NCBI RefSeq assembly: GCF_014643735.1
Contig: NZ_BMKA01000001.1
Coordinates: 620,001 to 684,000, forward strand
Reading direction: 5' to 3'
Source of the DNA: Neptunicoccus cionae
GTDB taxonomy: Bacteria; Pseudomonadota; Alphaproteobacteria; Rhodobacterales; Rhodobacteraceae
DNA length: 64,000 nucleotides
Position numbers and translations under genes: made by a program. A model generated the notes under the pieces. The model was not told the DNA's origin, did no database searches, and saw only the letters and a list, made by a program, of their open reading frames with translations. This document shows, piece by piece, positions 43,158 through 51,823 of the stretch. Every line of letters begins with the position of its first letter. Positions within the stretch are counted from its first letter, which is position 1.

Positions 43158-43680
43158 GAAGGTGCCTCATTCAGGTCACATTCCTTGGCATTTCTGCTGA
43201 GAATCGGGGGCGACGTAGGGGAAACCAGTGGGGATTTGGCCTAAAAACTGTCTGCTCCTGCACGAAATGCGGCTCAAATACGGCGAATGGGCCGCCCGAA
43301 ACGCAGTGTTTCCATAGGTTGCATAATCAGAATGAAGGTGCCAGATATCGGCTGCGCGGTGTTGTAATTTGCCAAGCTGTCGAAGGCTTTGTGCCTTTGG
43401 ATGATGCACAGACGACTGTCTCTTATTGGTTTGATTTGATTGTATACTTTGGGATATAAGGACATGGCATTGGCATAGGGTGACGTGATTAAAACCCGTG
43501 AAAGGCCCTTCAGCGGTAGCTCTGTTCAATAGCGCTGTGACGCCTCCAATTTTCCCTGATTTCGTCTAAAATCGCCCCATTTCACAGCCAAGTCGATGAA
43601 ATGTGGAAGAAATTTGTTCACCGGCTTCGGGATTTTTGGTAATTATAAGAAACCGCCACTGTGGCGCGTGTATGTAATTA

Positions 43681-43708
43681 GACGGTTCTCTGGTTCTTTC
43701 GAACCGTC
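43681..43708. promoter_or_regulatory. Inverted repeat upstream of a small ORF
   Basis: GACGGTTC and GAACCGTC arms enclose 12 bases that contain a further GGTTC copy, 24 bp before the 43732 start. It may be an operator or a leader hairpin. From 43158 to 43680 I see no convincing gene. Confidence 0.4.
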
Positions 43709-43731
43709 GCTTAAGAGAGTGTGAGAGTAAA

Positions 43732-43953
43732 ATGATGAAAGCTATCAAACCCAGTGCCATCTCGTCCGACCGCCGCTTCGTGCTGGCCGACAAATTGCGT
43801 CCGCAAGTTTGGCACGAACGTCAAAAAACCGAATCCGATTTTGGTGCGCCAACACCTGCAACACGCCGGTTCGATGGCCGTGATGAGGGGATGACTCCAG
43901 ATCCAGAACTGCAAGATGCTATCAAGGGTGTATTGGCCGGTCTTAACGCCTAA
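43732..43953 (+). CDS. Small hypothetical protein
   Basis: A 73-residue hydrophilic protein (MMKAIKPSAISSDRRFV... ending GVLAGLNA) that I do not recognise. A second ATG is the next codon. The ribosome-binding site is weak. It has mixed charge, a Pro/Thr-rich centre and no membrane segment. It follows an inverted repeat and stands alone in a loose region between the GGDEF gene and the response regulator, so reality rests mainly on length and composition. Confidence 0.4.
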   Translation: MMKAIKPSAISSDRRFVLADKLRPQVWHERQKTESDFGAPTPATRRFDGRDEGMTPDPELQDAIKGVLAGLNA

Positions 43954-44093
43954 CGCAGCAATCTGGTGACTTTGGACAATCGTTCAACGCCGAAAACCTA
44001 TCGATCAGACTCCGGGACGCGCGCAATCACACTCGCGCAGTAGTGCTGGGGTCTTTATTTGCGCAAGTTTGATACGTTGTACCGGCAGGCCGT

Positions 44094-44486
44094 TCAGGCG
44101 TTCCCTGTGGCGGCTTCCCAGATTGCGTTCAATTGGCTGGATAACGTCATAGGATTGAACGGTTTTGGAATAACGTCCAGAGCATCGGTTTTCTCCATCA
44201 ACTGGCTGGACGCTTCGCTGGACTGCGCTGTCATAAACACGGCAGGGGTATTGGCAAATTCGGGCATTTTACGGATGTGGGCCAAGACCTCATCGCCCGT
44301 CATCGTAGGCATCATCTGATCCAAAAGGATCAGGTCGGGGTTAAATTCCCTAATGCGTTCAAGGGCTTCGTGTCCGTCAAGATATTGAGCGAGTTCCATA
44401 CCACCAACGACCTCGAGAGCCATTTTGGTGATTTCCTGAATGTCCTCGTCATCTTCTACGTGCAAGACACGTTTTAATTTGGTCAT
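44094..44486 (-). CDS. Single-domain response regulator (CheY-like)
   Basis: A 130-residue receiver domain with no output domain. The acidic pocket is HVEDDEDI, the phosphorylated Asp lies in NPDLILLDQMMPTMTG (Asp56 from this start), and the conserved Thr and Lys are in VFMTAQS and VIPKPFNP. An alternative ATG four codons upstream exists. It is divergent from the CHASE-type kinase at 44673, a plausible partner. Confidence 0.9.
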   Translation of the reverse strand: MTKLKRVLHVEDDEDIQEITKMALEVVGGMELAQYLDGHEALERIREFNPDLILLDQMMPTMTGDEVLAHIRKMPEFANTPAVFMTAQSSEASSQLMEKTDALDVIPKPFNPMTLSSQLNAIWEAATGNA

Positions 44487-44672
44487 AACACTACCCATCT
44501 AAATTATTCTGATGCCGCGTTTCATTTTGAAATGCAAGCAGAAGTTGTGGATGTAGCATAATTGCAACCAATTCTGTGATTCATGCGCGGATTGGCAGGC
44601 TGCCGGAAAATAACCTTAGCGTGTAAAAGGTTTGAGCGTACATACATAAAGAAAAAATAGGCGCAAGTTTTC

Positions 44673-46733
44673 ATGATGGGTATGAAACATAGTGTCCGTG
44701 CAGTTAAAAAAGCGAGTTTGCTGCAGGCGGCAATTCTGTTGATCGGCTTTGGTGGTGTTATATATGCCAACGAAGTTTTCAATTTGCAAAAAGAGAAAGA
44801 GGAACTGCGCGCAGAGATGCGGGATATCGCAGAGTCCATGCGTGTTAAGGTCGAAACCGAGCTGAACCAAGTGGTGCTTTTGGCCAATGCGGTGGGGCTA
44901 GCGATCGAAATAGAGCCGGAAACATTCGATCAGGAACGTCTCTCAACTATCGCGAGGAAGCTGACAGACAGGGGTTCAAGCGTGATAAACGTCGCTGTAG
45001 CGCCCGACCTGATTGTCAAATACGTCCATCCTGTCGAGGAAAATGCGTCAGTGATCGGTTTAAATTACCGGCAGAATGGTGCGCAATATGCAGCGGCCCG
45101 ACGGGCGTTGGTGTCGCGTGAACCGATCTTGGACGGCCCTCTCGACCTTATTCAGGGTGGGCAGGGGTTTATCCTGAGAACCTCCATCGAAGTGCCAGGC
45201 GATGCGGGGGTGATCGCGACAAATTGGGGGATTATCTCGGTTGTGATGGATACGGCCAAATTTATTAGCCTTATCCACGAAACTCATTCCGGCACGACGA
45301 CACCTCACACAATGGCGATCCGCCGCGTCAGCGAAAATGCGAAAATTCAGTCAACTTATGATGCAATTGCAGGTGATCAGAGGTTGTTTGATCGCAACGC
45401 AGTTGTCCTGGATGTGCCCGTCCCGTCAGGTCTGTGGCAAATTGTGGTGCAGCCGCCAGAAGGATGGCCCATTGTTTCCCAGAAATTCGCGCGGAACCTG
45501 ATGTATTTCGGCGTGGCCTTTTGTGTAACTCTGGCACTGTTCCTTCTGATTGTCACGTTGCGTAGTGGGCGTAAGCTTGCCGAGGTGCGCATGCGCAATG
45601 CTTTGGAGGCCGGCGATCAGGGGTTTGCTTTATACGATCCGGAAGACCGGCTGATCCAGTGCAATTCCCGCTACATGAGCGACAACAACCTCACCCCTGA
45701 GATGTTGGCTCAAAAGCCGACTTTCGAACAGCTGGTGCGAATTGCGGTGGCCGAAAACCGGTTCACCGATGATGCTGTAAAGGACGAGGCGTGGATTCAG
45801 GAGCGGGTTAAGATGCGTCAGGAAACCACTGCGGTGCAGCATGCACGGTATCCGGGGGGGCGGTGGTTGAAAGTCTTTACCAAGCGGGTGGATGACGGAT
45901 GCCTTATCGTGTTTACGATGGATGTTACCGAAATTATCAAAGCGAAAGAGGCTGCCGAGGTTTCGGAAATTGCCAAGACGCGGTTTATGGATGCGGTTAG
46001 CCATGAACTGAAGACTCCGCTTAGCATCCTGCTGGGATACAACGCTTTTCTGGAAAACCCTATGCATTTAAAATCTGTCTCTGCATTGCAAGGGCAGGCG
46101 TCCCGAGAAGCATTATTGCAGGTTAATACGGTCACAGATGAAGTCAAATCCCATGCGCAGCGGATTTCTGCTGCGGGGGAGCATCTGCATACTCTGATCA
46201 ACAAATTGCTGGAGTTCACCCAGAAAAGCAGAGACGAATTTACCGGTGAGGGCAAAGATTTCCGTGCCGGTCAACTGGTTGGTCCGATTGCTGAACGGTT
46301 CCGGAGCGAGGCGTCAGGCAAGGGGCTGGAGTTTTCGGTTGTGATCGAAGAGACCAATATCCATGCCGATCCGGTTTATGTGGATCGCTCGCTCAGCCGG
46401 ATGGTCAAAAACGCCATTCAGACGACTGATAAAGGGGCTGTTAAGGTTTCTGTGTATCCCAAAGGGGATAAAGTTCTCATTGAGGTGCGTGACACAGGCA
46501 ATCAGGTGCTCACCAATCTGGACGGGACACCGTTGACCTCTAGTGATTTCCAATCGGATCTGGTGGATTTTATCAAAGCCGAAGATCCTGATTCTAACGT
46601 GCCAAATCCCCAGAGTATGGGGGCGGGGATTACGGTTGAAATAGATGGGGTTAGGGGGAAGCTGGTGACATTGGAGCTACCCCGCACAGCCCAGCAAAAA
46701 CAAGTCGCTGTGGAAGAAAGAAGGGTGGCCTGA
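44673..46733 (+). CDS. CHASE-domain histidine kinase with degenerate ATPase
   Basis: A 686-residue membrane sensor. A membrane helix (about 13-32), an extracytoplasmic CHASE domain (about 70-265, with VAVAPDLIVKYVHPVEENASVIGL) and a second helix (about 278-297) lead to a PAS-like part (about 300-425). The HisKA site is AVSHELKTPLS with His444. The HATPase domain keeps the N-box Asn (RMVKNAIQ) and DTG but lacks the usual GxGLGL box, reading NPQSMGAGITVEIDGVRGK instead. Kinase activity is therefore doubtful. It is divergent from the lone receiver and is followed by a second kinase. Confidence 0.88.
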   Translation: MMGMKHSVRAVKKASLLQAAILLIGFGGVIYANEVFNLQKEKEELRAEMRDIAESMRVKVETELNQVVLLANAVGLAIEIEPETFDQERLSTIARKLTDRGSSVINVAVAPDLIVKYVHPVEENASVIGLNYRQNGAQYAAARRALVSREPILDGPLDLIQGGQGFILRTSIEVPGDAGVIATNWGIISVVMDTAKFISLIHETHSGTTTPHTMAIRRVSENAKIQSTYDAIAGDQRLFDRNAVVLDVPVPSGLWQIVVQPPEGWPIVSQKFARNLMYFGVAFCVTLALFLLIVTLRSGRKLAEVRMRNALEAGDQGFALYDPEDRLIQCNSRYMSDNNLTPEMLAQKPTFEQLVRIAVAENRFTDDAVKDEAWIQERVKMRQETTAVQHARYPGGRWLKVFTKRVDDGCLIVFTMDVTEIIKAKEAAEVSEIAKTRFMDAVSHELKTPLSILLGYNAFLENPMHLKSVSALQGQASREALLQVNTVTDEVKSHAQRISAAGEHLHTLINKLLEFTQKSRDEFTGEGKDFRAGQLVGPIAERFRSEASGKGLEFSVVIEETNIHADPVYVDRSLSRMVKNAIQTTDKGAVKVSVYPKGDKVLIEVRDTGNQVLTNLDGTPLTSSDFQSDLVDFIKAEDPDSNVPNPQSMGAGITVEIDGVRGKLVTLELPRTAQQKQVAVEERRVA

Positions 46734-46886
46734 CGGAGCGGTGCGAAATTGCCACTAAAATTTTCAGTGTCACGCACCTGACCCCGATTGTTTCCCTAAT
46801 TATGACAATATCGCGAAGTAGTTTCTATTGTTAACAAGGCGCGTGTTCTCTTTAGGGGGTGAGAGCACGAAGGAGGGTGAAGCCGT

Positions 46887-48536
46887 ATGAGCGTTTCAGA
46901 GTACAATAAAAAGGCGAAAGCCGGTAATTTTGTAGTTGCTGTGGCCGTGCTGGTCTGTGGCATCGCTTTCGTGCTTTACCGTGTTGGATTGCTGTCCAAG
47001 ATGGTCTCGCTCAACGACATGGCGACCGCGCTTGGACTGGTTGCTGTGGTGTTGTTGTTTGGTTTGGTGATCGCCTATCAGTGGCACATCAACGCCCAAC
47101 GACGGCAGCTTATGGACCGTGATCGGGAGATTTCTTTCGTTCAGTCTGCGATGGATTTGCACAGCATTGTCACCGTAACCCAGCCGGATGCGACCATCCT
47201 GTCCGTTAACGATAAGTTCTTGAAAGAATTCGGGTTTACCAAATACGAGGCATTGGGGAAGAAGATGGATTTGATCCACGCCAATCTGGGCGATAAATCT
47301 GTCTTTGAGGATATCCTTAAGGCAACGTCCGAAGGGCGTAGCTGGGAAGGGCGTCACGCTGCGCGTACAAAATCAGGTGAGATCCGCTATTACCGCGCGA
47401 CCATCGTGCCACAGTTTGATGACAAGGGCACCCACATCGGCAATGTGTCGATCCGCCACGATATAACCGACCTGCGCAAGGCGGAAGAAACCAAGCGCAC
47501 CAACGCCATCCTTAGCAAGTTGCACGACGAAGTTTATATTTTCGATTCAGAGACCTTGGACATTGTCTACATGAACGAACGGGCGCTGGAGCGGTGTGAC
47601 TGGACCGCTGAAGAGAGCACGACAAAGCGTGTGATGGACACAGATGCAGGGTTTGACGAAATGGCTTTTCGTGCCCACACCCAGCCGCTGCTGGATGGGA
47701 GCAAGGGTTCGGTCGTGATCGCGGTGAAACAGACCAAGGGTTATGTCGAGGTTCACACCAGCCTGCTGGAACAACTTGACGGGTCCACCGTGTTCGTTTC
47801 AGTGGCGCGGGATATTACGGACCGGATGGCCATTGATAAGGCGAAGATGTCCTCTGTTTCGGTTGTCAGCCATGAACTCCGCACCCCGATCACTTCGATC
47901 AAAGGATCGTTGCAACTGCTTGAAGCGCAGGCTGCTGAATCGTTGAACGACAGTTCGAAATCACTGGTCGCCATAGCGCTGCGCAACTGTGACCGCCTGA
48001 TGTTCATCGTAAACGACATCCTTGATATGGAAAAAATCCATTCTGGAAAGATGGAGTATGATCGCAAAACCAACAGCCTGAATGCGCTGCTGGAAGAATC
48101 GATTGAGGTCAACAAAGGCTATGGGGACCAGCACGGCGTACGGTTCAATTATGTTCCCAACGGGGACGAGGCACTTGCCGTGTGTGATCGGGACAGGATG
48201 ATTCAGGTCATGTCGAATCTGATGTCCAATGCGGTGAAATTCTCTCCCAAAGGCAGCACGGTGGAGATTGCTTTGCATGATGATGTGAAGAATTGGTGTA
48301 TTTCTGTCGCAGACGTAGGACCGGGAATCAAACCCGAAGATCAGACGCGCCTGTTTGAAAGCTTTTCGCAGGCCAAGCCCGCAGATGGCAAGAAACGGGT
48401 TGGCACGGGGCTCGGGCTCGCGATTACAAAAAAGATTGTGCAGCATCACGGCGGGACATTGGGCCTGAAAAGCGAAGTCGGCACGGGGACGACGTTTTTC
48501 GTGTATCTCCCTAAACTTGAGCAAATGGCCGCGTGA
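46887..48536 (+). CDS. PAS-PAS histidine kinase
   Basis: A 549-residue kinase with two N-terminal membrane helices (about 13-32 and 48-68) and two PAS domains (about 85-200 and 205-315). A complete kinase core follows: HisKA VVSHELRTPITSIKG with His329, N-box MSNLMSNAVKFSPKG, G1 VADVGPGIKPEDQ and G2 GTGLGLAITKKIVQHHGG. It should be active, unlike the degenerate kinase upstream. The start has a strong AAGGAGG site. No cognate full regulator is adjacent; the single receiver at 44094-44486 is the nearest. Confidence 0.92.
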   Translation: MSVSEYNKKAKAGNFVVAVAVLVCGIAFVLYRVGLLSKMVSLNDMATALGLVAVVLLFGLVIAYQWHINAQRRQLMDRDREISFVQSAMDLHSIVTVTQPDATILSVNDKFLKEFGFTKYEALGKKMDLIHANLGDKSVFEDILKATSEGRSWEGRHAARTKSGEIRYYRATIVPQFDDKGTHIGNVSIRHDITDLRKAEETKRTNAILSKLHDEVYIFDSETLDIVYMNERALERCDWTAEESTTKRVMDTDAGFDEMAFRAHTQPLLDGSKGSVVIAVKQTKGYVEVHTSLLEQLDGSTVFVSVARDITDRMAIDKAKMSSVSVVSHELRTPITSIKGSLQLLEAQAAESLNDSSKSLVAIALRNCDRLMFIVNDILDMEKIHSGKMEYDRKTNSLNALLEESIEVNKGYGDQHGVRFNYVPNGDEALAVCDRDRMIQVMSNLMSNAVKFSPKGSTVEIALHDDVKNWCISVADVGPGIKPEDQTRLFESFSQAKPADGKKRVGTGLGLAITKKIVQHHGGTLGLKSEVGTGTTFFVYLPKLEQMAA

Positions 48537-48705
48537 CTGGGGCAGGGGCGCCTGTCTGGCGGGCCTTGCACCAGTGGAATTTATCCAACCGTTAACCCAA
48601 GCGCGATCTTGGTTGCCAGTCTGTCACGCCAGAAGGGCTGCGCGCCCAGATCTGTCGGGGGCTGGCTGCCGTTTCCCGCAGATTGATACAATAGAAGGGG
48701 GGATG

Positions 48706-48782
48706 GTACCAGCGCCCCGGCTCGAACGGGGGGCCTCTTGATCCACAATCAAGCGCTCTAACCTACTGAGCTACGCCGGCAC
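48706..48782 (-). tRNA. tRNA-His (GUG)
   Basis: A complete cloverleaf on the minus strand. The anticodon stem CTTGA/TCAAG encloses the loop TTGTGGA with anticodon GTG. The acceptor stem has eight pairs, including the extra G-1 opposite C73 that marks tRNA-His. D-loop (TAGCTCAGTAGG) and T-arm (GTTCGAGC) sequences are normal. CCA is not encoded. Confidence 0.95.
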
Positions 48783-48884
48783 TGGGGCTGCGTTTAAACT
48801 TAGCCCGAGGGAATTGCAAGACTGATCTGGCTTGAAAATGCATGGAATTTCAGATAGCGCCAGATCAATCATCAGGAGTGTGAC

Positions 48885-49073
48885 ATGGGTATCAATACAG
48901 AACGCGATTTAGAGGCCAATTTGCAGATCGGACCAACCACAGACGGTATGGTGCGCTTGTTCATCGAAGGCAACGGAGTAGAAATTCCGCTCGATTTCGA
49001 TCCGGACGAGGCGATGGAGATTGCCGAGGAAATTAAAGCGGCGGCGTCCCAAGCGGCTGCGGTTTCCAAATAA
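48885..49073 (+). CDS. Small conserved protein (DUF6324-like)
   Basis: A 62-residue acidic protein (NLQIGPTTDGMVRLFIEGNGVEIPLDFDPDEAMEIAEEIKAAASQAAA) with a short beta-like start and an amphipathic C-terminal helix. It resembles a small family seen in Rhodobacterales, annotated DUF6324 as far as I recall. Function unknown. A CAGGAG site lies upstream and a strong terminator begins five bases after the stop, so it is a monocistronic, expressed gene. Confidence 0.8.
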   Translation: MGINTERDLEANLQIGPTTDGMVRLFIEGNGVEIPLDFDPDEAMEIAEEIKAAASQAAAVSK

Positions 49074-49077
49074 CAGA

Positions 49078-49110
49078 ATCGGGGCGGGCGCTGGTCCGCC
49101 CCGATCTTTT
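49078..49110 (+). terminator. Terminator after the small conserved protein
   Basis: A perfect 10-bp stem (ATCGGGGCGG with CCGCCCCGAT) and eight-base loop, followed by CTTTT. Confidence 0.85.
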
Positions 49111-49158
49111 CAATCCACAGATTGACAGTTCACGGGCAAGCGGATCAAACTCCGCGGG

Positions 49159-50019
49159 ATGAAATATCCCGCACAACACCCCGCCCCCGATGATGCCGAC
49201 GACCGGCGCGCAATCCCCCCCACCGTCTGCTACCCGATCGACAGTCTGCCGCGCCCCGATATGGCGCTGTACACGGCTGCAAGAGAGGGCATGGAGAAAG
49301 TAGACGAGCTGTTGGTCCCCGCACGCGATGCCCGCTGCTGGAGCCTGCCAGCGAGTCACTTCTGCCGAATCGTCAGCGTTGAGGGTCCACAGGTCGGGGA
49401 TCTGAACCTCTGGCATCGTGACGATCTGTCAGAACGGTTTTATTCTGGCAAAACCCGTGCCTTACACGGAACCCATGTTTCGACAGGGGATCGGCTCTGG
49501 TCCACGATTCCAACCGTGCGGCCACTGGCAACTGTGACGGACGACACGCTCGACTGGTACGGCTGGGACGAATACGGCGGGTCGGTGCATGATGTGATTG
49601 GCACCCGCTGCGATCCCTACACGAACCACATCCTGAACGGGGTGGATTATCATTATTGTTGCCATTCCAACCTAAGCCGCGCGCTGGCAGATTTTACAGC
49701 GCTTCCTGTGCAAGAGGCTGAGCTGCTGGTGCATGATGTGTGCAACGTGTTCATGGCTACAGGGTTCATGCCGGACACCAAGCAGTATTTCATGAAGGCC
49801 AGTCCGGTGCGCCCTGGCGACTATTTCGAATTCTTTGCGGAAACCGATTTGATTGGTGGTTTGTCTGCCTGTCCGGGCGGGGATTGTTCCGCCCAGCATT
49901 CCAGCGACACGGCCGCCTGCTATCCATTAAAGGTGCAGGTGTTCAGGCCAGCCGAAGGGACGCTTGAGGGGTGGAAACCCGCGCCGCGCAATGGCTATTC
50001 CCGCACGCACGGGCGCTAG
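49159..50019 (+). CDS. DUF1989 / urea carboxylase-associated family protein
   Basis: A 286-residue protein of the DUF1989 (urea carboxylase-associated, UcaA-like) family. It shows VEGPQVGDLNLWHRDDLSERF, DRLWSTIPTVRPLATVTDDTLDWYG, HDVIGTRCDPYTN and the Cys-rich end LSACPGGDCSAQHSSDTAACYPLKVQVF. The family often lies near amine or urea metabolism, and its exact reaction is not settled. No urea carboxylase is nearby. A hairpin terminator follows about 10 bp after the stop. Confidence 0.85.
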   Translation: MKYPAQHPAPDDADDRRAIPPTVCYPIDSLPRPDMALYTAAREGMEKVDELLVPARDARCWSLPASHFCRIVSVEGPQVGDLNLWHRDDLSERFYSGKTRALHGTHVSTGDRLWSTIPTVRPLATVTDDTLDWYGWDEYGGSVHDVIGTRCDPYTNHILNGVDYHYCCHSNLSRALADFTALPVQEAELLVHDVCNVFMATGFMPDTKQYFMKASPVRPGDYFEFFAETDLIGGLSACPGGDCSAQHSSDTAACYPLKVQVFRPAEGTLEGWKPAPRNGYSRTHGR

Positions 50020-50029
50020 AATCGGCAAA

Positions 50030-50052
50030 GGCCTTTTCGGTTGGAAGGGCCT
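50030..50052 (+). terminator. Terminator-like hairpin after the DUF1989 gene
   Basis: GGCCTTTTC and GGAAGGGCC pair (with a G-T pair and a mismatch) around a short loop just after the stop codon at 50019. Confidence 0.5.
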
Positions 50053-50248
50053 ATAGCGGACATGTCGTTAAGGTCTCATGACTAATTTTCGGGGGGATTG
50101 CTTTAATTCTTGAGGTAACACCGTTCAAACTATTCTCCTGCGCGATCAGCTTGAAAAGTGACCCAAGGTCTTTCCTGCATTGGAATTGCCAAACGTTGAT
50201 TGCGTCGCGATGCTGCTTTTCGACAGATTCCAAAATACTTGGTTAGAC

Positions 50249-51823
50249 ATGATACCGATAAATCCCCCAGCGGTTCTGAACCCTCAAAGCGAGACTGTTG
50301 TTTCGCGTATCCGCGCCAATGCCAAAGCACATCCGGATCGGTTGGCCTTAGTCTGTGAAGGGTCGCAATTGGATTGGGGTGCATTCGATACGCGGATCAA
50401 TCGCGTTGCGAACCTATTGGGGAATCTGGGGCTGGGGAAAGGCGATCATATTGCGATCATCTCTCCCAACTCCATACCTTATGCAGAGCTGTTTATGGGT
50501 GTTCTGCGGGCAGGGGCGTGCTTTACGCCGTTGTCTTCGATGGCCTCGCCCGAGGCCTTGCAAAAGATGCTCTCGGATTGCGGGGCATCTGCGATATTTG
50601 TGGCATCGCAATACCTGCATCTAGTGGCGGATTTTGTCACGGAACTGCCGATCAAGCGCTTTGCGATTGATTTCGAGCATGCAGATTTCGAAAGCTACGA
50701 AACGGCTATGGCGCAGGCTGCAACGACGGACCCGATGGTTCCGATTAAGATGAGCGACCCGTTCAACCTGATCTATTCTTCCGGGACCACAGGAACACCC
50801 AAAGGTATCATCCACAACCACCAAATGCGCGCCGCGCAGATGGATCGGGTGTCGCCCAATGGCTATGATGATAATGCGCGTACGTTGATCTCGACTCCGC
50901 TTTATTCCAACACCACGATTGTGTCCTTTGTTCCGACGCTTTTTGGGGGCTCAACCGTTTATCTTATGCCCAAATTTGATGCGCGGGGTTATCTGCAAAT
51001 TGCAGAGCGCGAGAAGATCACCCATACGATATTGGTGCCTGTTCAATACAAGCGCATCATGGATGTTCCCGATTTTGAGAGTTTCGATTTGAACTCTATG
51101 CGGATCAAATTCTCGACCTCTGCCCCCCTTCGCGCGGATGTAAAACAAGACGTGCTGGACCGTTTTCCTGGCAAGCTGATCGAATACTACGGTCTGACAG
51201 AAGGCGGCGGTGTGACTGTATTGGTGGCCGATGATCATCCAGACAAGCTGCACACTGTTGGCCAGTTGGCGCCTGGAAATGACATCCGCCTGATCGACAC
51301 GGATGGTCAGGAAGTTCCCCAAGGCACTGTTGGCGAGATCTGCGGGCGTGGGCCGACCATGATGTCAGGATATTATGGCCGCGACGATCTAACGGCAGAC
51401 TATATTTGGCGCAATTCGCAGGATGACATCTATTTTCGATCTGGTGACATGGGGTGGTTTGACGAGGACGGGTTTTTAGTGCTTTCGGATCGTAAGAAAG
51501 ACATGATCATCTCTGGCGGGCTTAACATCTACGCCAATGACCTCGAGTTGGTGTTGCTGGGCAATCGGGATGTCATAGATGCTGCGGTCATTGGTGTGCC
51601 TTCGGACAATTGGGGGGAAACCCCATTGGGCCTCGTGGTTCTGCGTGAAGGGTCTATCGAAACGAGCGAAACCTTGTTGGAAAATGCAAACCGAAGACTT
51701 GGCAAAAGCCAACGCCTCTCGGCAATCGAGATACGAGACAGTTTGCCCCGCAGTAGCATTGGCAAAATCCTTAAAAAGGAACTGCGTATTCCTTATTGGG
51801 ACATCGAAAAGGAAAACACATGA
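50249..51823 (+). CDS. AMP-forming acyl-CoA synthetase 1
   Basis: A 524-residue class I adenylate-forming enzyme. The P-loop-like A3 motif is YSSGTTGTPKG, the A5 motif YYGLTEGGG, and the hinge DRKKDMIISGGLNIY. The C-terminal catalytic lysine lies in SSIGKILKKEL. It activates a carboxylic acid as its CoA thioester via an acyl-AMP. The start at 50249 (MIPINPPAVLN) is chosen; the open frame extends 23 codons earlier. Its stop overlaps the next start (ATGA). The acid substrate is unknown. Confidence 0.88.
   Translation: MIPINPPAVLNPQSETVVSRIRANAKAHPDRLALVCEGSQLDWGAFDTRINRVANLLGNLGLGKGDHIAIISPNSIPYAELFMGVLRAGACFTPLSSMASPEALQKMLSDCGASAIFVASQYLHLVADFVTELPIKRFAIDFEHADFESYETAMAQAATTDPMVPIKMSDPFNLIYSSGTTGTPKGIIHNHQMRAAQMDRVSPNGYDDNARTLISTPLYSNTTIVSFVPTLFGGSTVYLMPKFDARGYLQIAEREKITHTILVPVQYKRIMDVPDFESFDLNSMRIKFSTSAPLRADVKQDVLDRFPGKLIEYYGLTEGGGVTVLVADDHPDKLHTVGQLAPGNDIRLIDTDGQEVPQGTVGEICGRGPTMMSGYYGRDDLTADYIWRNSQDDIYFRSGDMGWFDEDGFLVLSDRKKDMIISGGLNIYANDLELVLLGNRDVIDAAVIGVPSDNWGETPLGLVVLREGSIETSETLLENANRRLGKSQRLSAIEIRDSLPRSSIGKILKKELRIPYWDIEKENT

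Noticed and set aside
43140-43458. Long open plus-strand frame with a CSCTKCGS segment after the GGDEF gene
   Set aside because: No start codon with a ribosome-binding site and no family; it may be chance or a decayed gene.
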